NCBI GenBank assembly: GCA_016195045.1 | Contig: JACQAJ010000036.1 | Location: 1 to 8,078 of the forward strand | Source: Candidatus Azambacteria bacterium | GTDB lineage: Bacteria > Patescibacteriota > Minisyncoccia > GWC2-36-17 > JACQAJ01 | Length of the DNA stretch: 8,078 nt | Reading direction: 5' to 3' | Shown: piece after piece, positions 6,518 through 8,078 of the stretch | Layout of the letters: each line of letters begins with the position of its first letter | Numbering within the stretch: the stretch's first letter is position 1 | The notes under the pieces: generated by a model | Seen by the model: only the letters and a program-made list of their open reading frames with translations | What the model was told of the DNA's origin: nothing | Databases searched by the model: none | Program-made: the position numbers and the translations under genes

Positions 6518-6723
6518 ATCTACCTCTTTGGTGGGACGAGATTTTTCTCATGTTCCCGTTTCGCCAAATTGGGCACCACCCCGCCAAATTTCTGATGAAC
6601 TTTTACTTGGGAACTAATAACATTGGCTAAAACCTTAAAAGACGGTTTACTTAAACCGCCTTTAGCTTCAATAATCGCAATCGCCGTTTCATCACAAGAA
6701 GTTTCGATGGCTAGTATTAACAT

Positions 6724-6744
6724 AAGATTTAAGATTTAAGAATT
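6724..6744. repeat. 7-bp repeat filling the dusB-tsaD gap
   Basis: AAGATTT, AAGATTT, AAGAATT occupy nearly the whole 22-nt gap between the dusB stop and the tsaD start codon, leaving no Shine-Dalgarno for tsaD. Confidence 0.75.
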
Positions 6745-6745
6745 G

Positions 6746-7921
6746 TTAATTACCCTGTCCCATTTTTAAAAACTTTCTAACAATAGTTTCGACTTCCGTC
6801 GCCTTTTGAGTCGCCATTAATTCAATCCGTAATTCTTTAGGGCTCTTCCGTAAATAATTTCCCGTAGATTCGCCTTCAGATTTCTGCAAGATTTCATCTT
6901 TCTGATTGAAAAAATTGCGAGCCGTACTGTAAGTACGGTGAGCGGTTTTTGATTGAGGAAAAGGTGAAAGATTGCGGGAAGCTGAAGGTGAATCCTGTAA
7001 ATTATTTACGGAAGAGCCCTTAGCTCCATCGAACCCATTCACATAAGCCTTGAAGTGCTTTTTCATAATAGAGAAGTCCTTAATATCACTTAAAAGTTTT
7101 TCAAAAAGATAAGTATGCTCAATCATTATTTCCAATCGTTGATATAGTGAGGGTGATATTACTCGAGTTTCATCAAAAAGCCATGGCGTTCCAAAAATCG
7201 CCCGTCCTAACATAATCCCATCAGCGCCAGTTGTCTGGACTTTTTCTCTGGCCTCATCTAAATCCCGAACATCGCCATTACCAATAATTAAAGTCCCGCT
7301 CCCTTGTGCCATGTCCACAGCTTTCTTAATAAATTCCCAACGCGCTGGAACCAGAGACATTTCTTTTCTGGTTCGAGCGTGAATGGTAATGGCCGCTGGT
7401 TGGGTTTCCAGAAGTTTAGGCAACCAAGTATCCAGAGTCTCTTGATTATAGCCAATTCGAGTTTTAATGGAAACTGGTCCAGCAAAACCTTGTTGTGCCA
7501 CTCGAATTATTTCCTGCGCCAGTTGCGGATCTTTAATATGAGCCGCCCCTGATCCTTGTTTTTCAATCCCTTTATCTGGACACCCCATATTAAGATCAAG
7601 GCCATCAAAACCGAGTGACCGAACTAATTCCGCGGCTTGAAAAATATGATCGGGATGGGAAGAAAAAATCTGAGCGACCATGGGATGCTCAAGTTCACTG
7701 TAAGCTAAATCACGAAGTAAAATATTTCGCCCCGATGAACACAAACCATCAGCTGAAACAAATTCGGTAAAAAAAACATCTGGTCCCCCACCCAACTCGC
7801 CGTGTCGACTATACTTGGCAATAATTTGCCGAAAAGCCTCATCGGTCACATCAGCCATCGGCGCCATTACCAAAAATGGTTTCGGTAAACTCTGCCAAAA
7901 ATTAGATAATGGTGTAGGCAT
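6746..7921 (-). CDS. dusB: tRNA-dihydrouridine synthase (DusB-like) with a 61-residue palindromic insert
   Basis: Dus enzymes reduce uridine in the tRNA D-loop using FMN and NADPH. The barrel domain is complete: FLVMAPMADVTDEAF (16-30), FTEFVSADGL (51-60), DLNMGCPDKGIEKQGSGAA (109-127) with catalytic Cys114, SIKTRIGY (151-158), ITIHARTR (169-176), IIGNGDVRD (212-220) and GADGIMLGRAIFGTPWLF (232-249). The helical tRNA-binding C-terminus begins IMKKHFKAYVNGFDGA and resumes with KELRIELMATQKATEVETIVRKFL. Between them, residues 301-361 are encoded by a palindromic insert of 183 bp that keeps the frame; without it the protein would be 330 aa, a normal Dus length. The insert sits in a loop of the helical domain, so activity may survive. 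It is the first gene of a probable dusB-tsaD tRNA-modification operon. There is no Shine-Dalgarno before the ATG. The Dus family is certain; assignment to DusB among Dus paralogues is less so. Confidence 0.9.
   Translation of the reverse strand: MPTPLSNFWQSLPKPFLVMAPMADVTDEAFRQIIAKYSRHGELGGGPDVFFTEFVSADGLCSSGRNILLRDLAYSELEHPMVAQIFSSHPDHIFQAAELVRSLGFDGLDLNMGCPDKGIEKQGSGAAHIKDPQLAQEIIRVAQQGFAGPVSIKTRIGYNQETLDTWLPKLLETQPAAITIHARTRKEMSLVPARWEFIKKAVDMAQGSGTLIIGNGDVRDLDEAREKVQTTGADGIMLGRAIFGTPWLFDETRVISPSLYQRLEIMIEHTYLFEKLLSDIKDFSIMKKHFKAYVNGFDGAKGSSVNNLQDSPSASRNLSPFPQSKTAHRTYSTARNFFNQKDEILQKSEGESTGNYLRKSPKELRIELMATQKATEVETIVRKFLKMGQGN
6839..7021. repeat. About 183-bp palindromic insertion in dusB
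   Basis: Perfect 22-bp outer arms (6839-6860 starting AGGGCTCTTCCG; complement 6999-7020) enclose degenerate inner arms of 68 and 67 nt and a central hairpin CCGTACT-GTA-AGTACGG followed by GTGAGCGG. Counting from the last normal Ala codon to the next normal Lys codon, the insert is 183 nt (61 codons). The coding-strand edges read TAA-GGGCTC and GAGCCC-TAA, consistent with a 3-bp target duplication around a 180-bp element, though A-rich flanks make this uncertain. Confidence 0.9.
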
Positions 7922-7953
7922 TTAAAAATTTCAGACCGTTATAAGACTTTTAC

Positions 7954-7981
7954 TTGACTTTTCTTTTTTAACAGATATACT
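7954..7981 (+). promoter_or_regulatory. Rightward promoter for a gene beyond the window
   Basis: TTGACT (7954-7959), a 16-bp spacer and TATACT (7976-7981) form a good sigma70-like promoter on the + strand, divergent from dusB. Transcription would start near 7988, just before the hairpin at 7995-8021. The target gene is not in the window. Confidence 0.5.
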
Positions 7982-7994
7982 TAAATAGTCCTTA

Positions 7995-8021
7995 GAAAAC
8001 GCCGGCCTGTACGGCGTTTTC
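7995..8021. terminator. Terminator-like or leader hairpin
   Basis: The stem GAAAACGCCG (7995-8004) pairs with CGGCGTTTTC (8012-8021) around a 7-nt loop, and CTTTATC follows. Its A/T ends suit a bidirectional terminator. On the + strand no gene lies before it, so it may end a - strand gene from beyond the window, or act as an early terminator or attenuator for the promoter at 7954-7981. The remaining bases to 8078 hold no gene I can support. Confidence 0.55.
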
Positions 8022-8078
8022 CTTTATCTAAACTATCTATTCTTTATCTAATTTTATACGCATTTTCCAATCATCAAG

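Larger units (their letters stand above)
5555..6723 (-). pseudogene. tsaD: tRNA N6-threonylcarbamoyladenosine transferase TsaD, frameshifted
   Basis: TsaD transfers threonylcarbamoyl to A37 of ANN-decoding tRNAs, working with TsaB and TsaE in bacteria. The N-terminal piece (67 aa, 6723-6520) has MLILAIETSCDETAIA and KREHEKNLVP. The larger piece has VGPGLAPALWVGVNFARAL, the metal-binding NHLKGH (HxxxH), SGGHTQL, YDKIAKFLGLPYPGG, SFSGLKTSVLY, GGGVAANKKI and ITDNALMIA. They lie in different frames; the shift (one base missing or two extra) falls near 6520-6535 after NLVP. The downstream frame is open through KEVDKISNFQF and on into FDCLAFTVGPG, so only one change is needed. The apparent start at 6334 is a TTG inside a conserved motif and is not credible. 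Two 7-bp-period repeats lie inside the gene: one at the frameshift adds about 35 residues and one at 5887-5914 encodes LPTTNYQLPT. The start is 22 nt after dusB, indicating an operon. As the enzyme is usually essential, a sequencing error is plausible. Confidence 0.9.

Noticed and set aside
6518..6540. Programmed ribosomal frameshift in tsaD
   Set aside because: No slippery heptamer of the X XXY YYZ type is present at the shift and tsaD is not known to use one.
1383..7021. CRISPR array or IS element
   Set aside because: The repeats are few, unequal and unspaced, and no transposase or cas gene is in the window.

Overview
The window looks like AT-rich bacterial chromosome, probably from a Patescibacteria/CPR-type organism. 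This is an inference from the small, patchy gene set, the compact proteins, the near absence of Shine-Dalgarno sequences, and the many short repeats pushed into coding regions. No rRNA or other taxonomic marker is present, so the placement is tentative.

Layout. On the + strand, positions 1-1369 hold the 3' part of a gene joining a CapA-type metallophosphatase domain to a VanY-type D,D-carboxypeptidase domain. It carries one in-frame TAA. A 162-bp imperfect palindrome (1383-1544) and a terminator hairpin (1567-1597) fill the convergent gap. Everything else is on the - strand. In transcription order it is dusB (tRNA dihydrouridine synthase), tsaD (tRNA t6A synthesis), a two-gene RelE/ParE-like toxin-antitoxin pair, purF and purD (steps 1 and 2 of purine synthesis), and a 117-aa unknown protein with a Cys-rich N-terminus. 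dusB and tsaD are 22 nt apart and the toxin gene and purF are 22 nt apart, so each pair is probably cotranscribed. purF and purD are separated by about 270 bp containing a perfect 40-bp palindrome and three 12-bp tandem repeats.

The most interesting content is repeat invasion of genes. Two long palindromes sit inside conserved genes with the reading frame kept: 123 bp (41 codons) in purD and about 183 bp (61 codons) in dusB. A third of the same architecture is intergenic. All three have near-perfect outer arms of 18-22 bp, degenerate inner arms and a small central hairpin followed by GTGA. The purD and dusB copies share an almost identical CCGTACT/AGTACGG core. They resemble Rickettsia palindromic elements in behaviour, though no relationship is shown. 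A second repeat class with a 7-bp period occurs at four places, two inside tsaD, one forming the last codons of purD and one in the dusB-tsaD gap.

Three genes are broken in three different ways: a nonsense codon (capA-vanY), a deletion of about 100 codons with a frameshift (purF, removing the PRPP-binding loop), and a frameshift at the edge of a repeat (tsaD). These could be real decay or draft-assembly errors. Raw reads would decide, and because TsaD is normally essential, its lesion is the most suspect.
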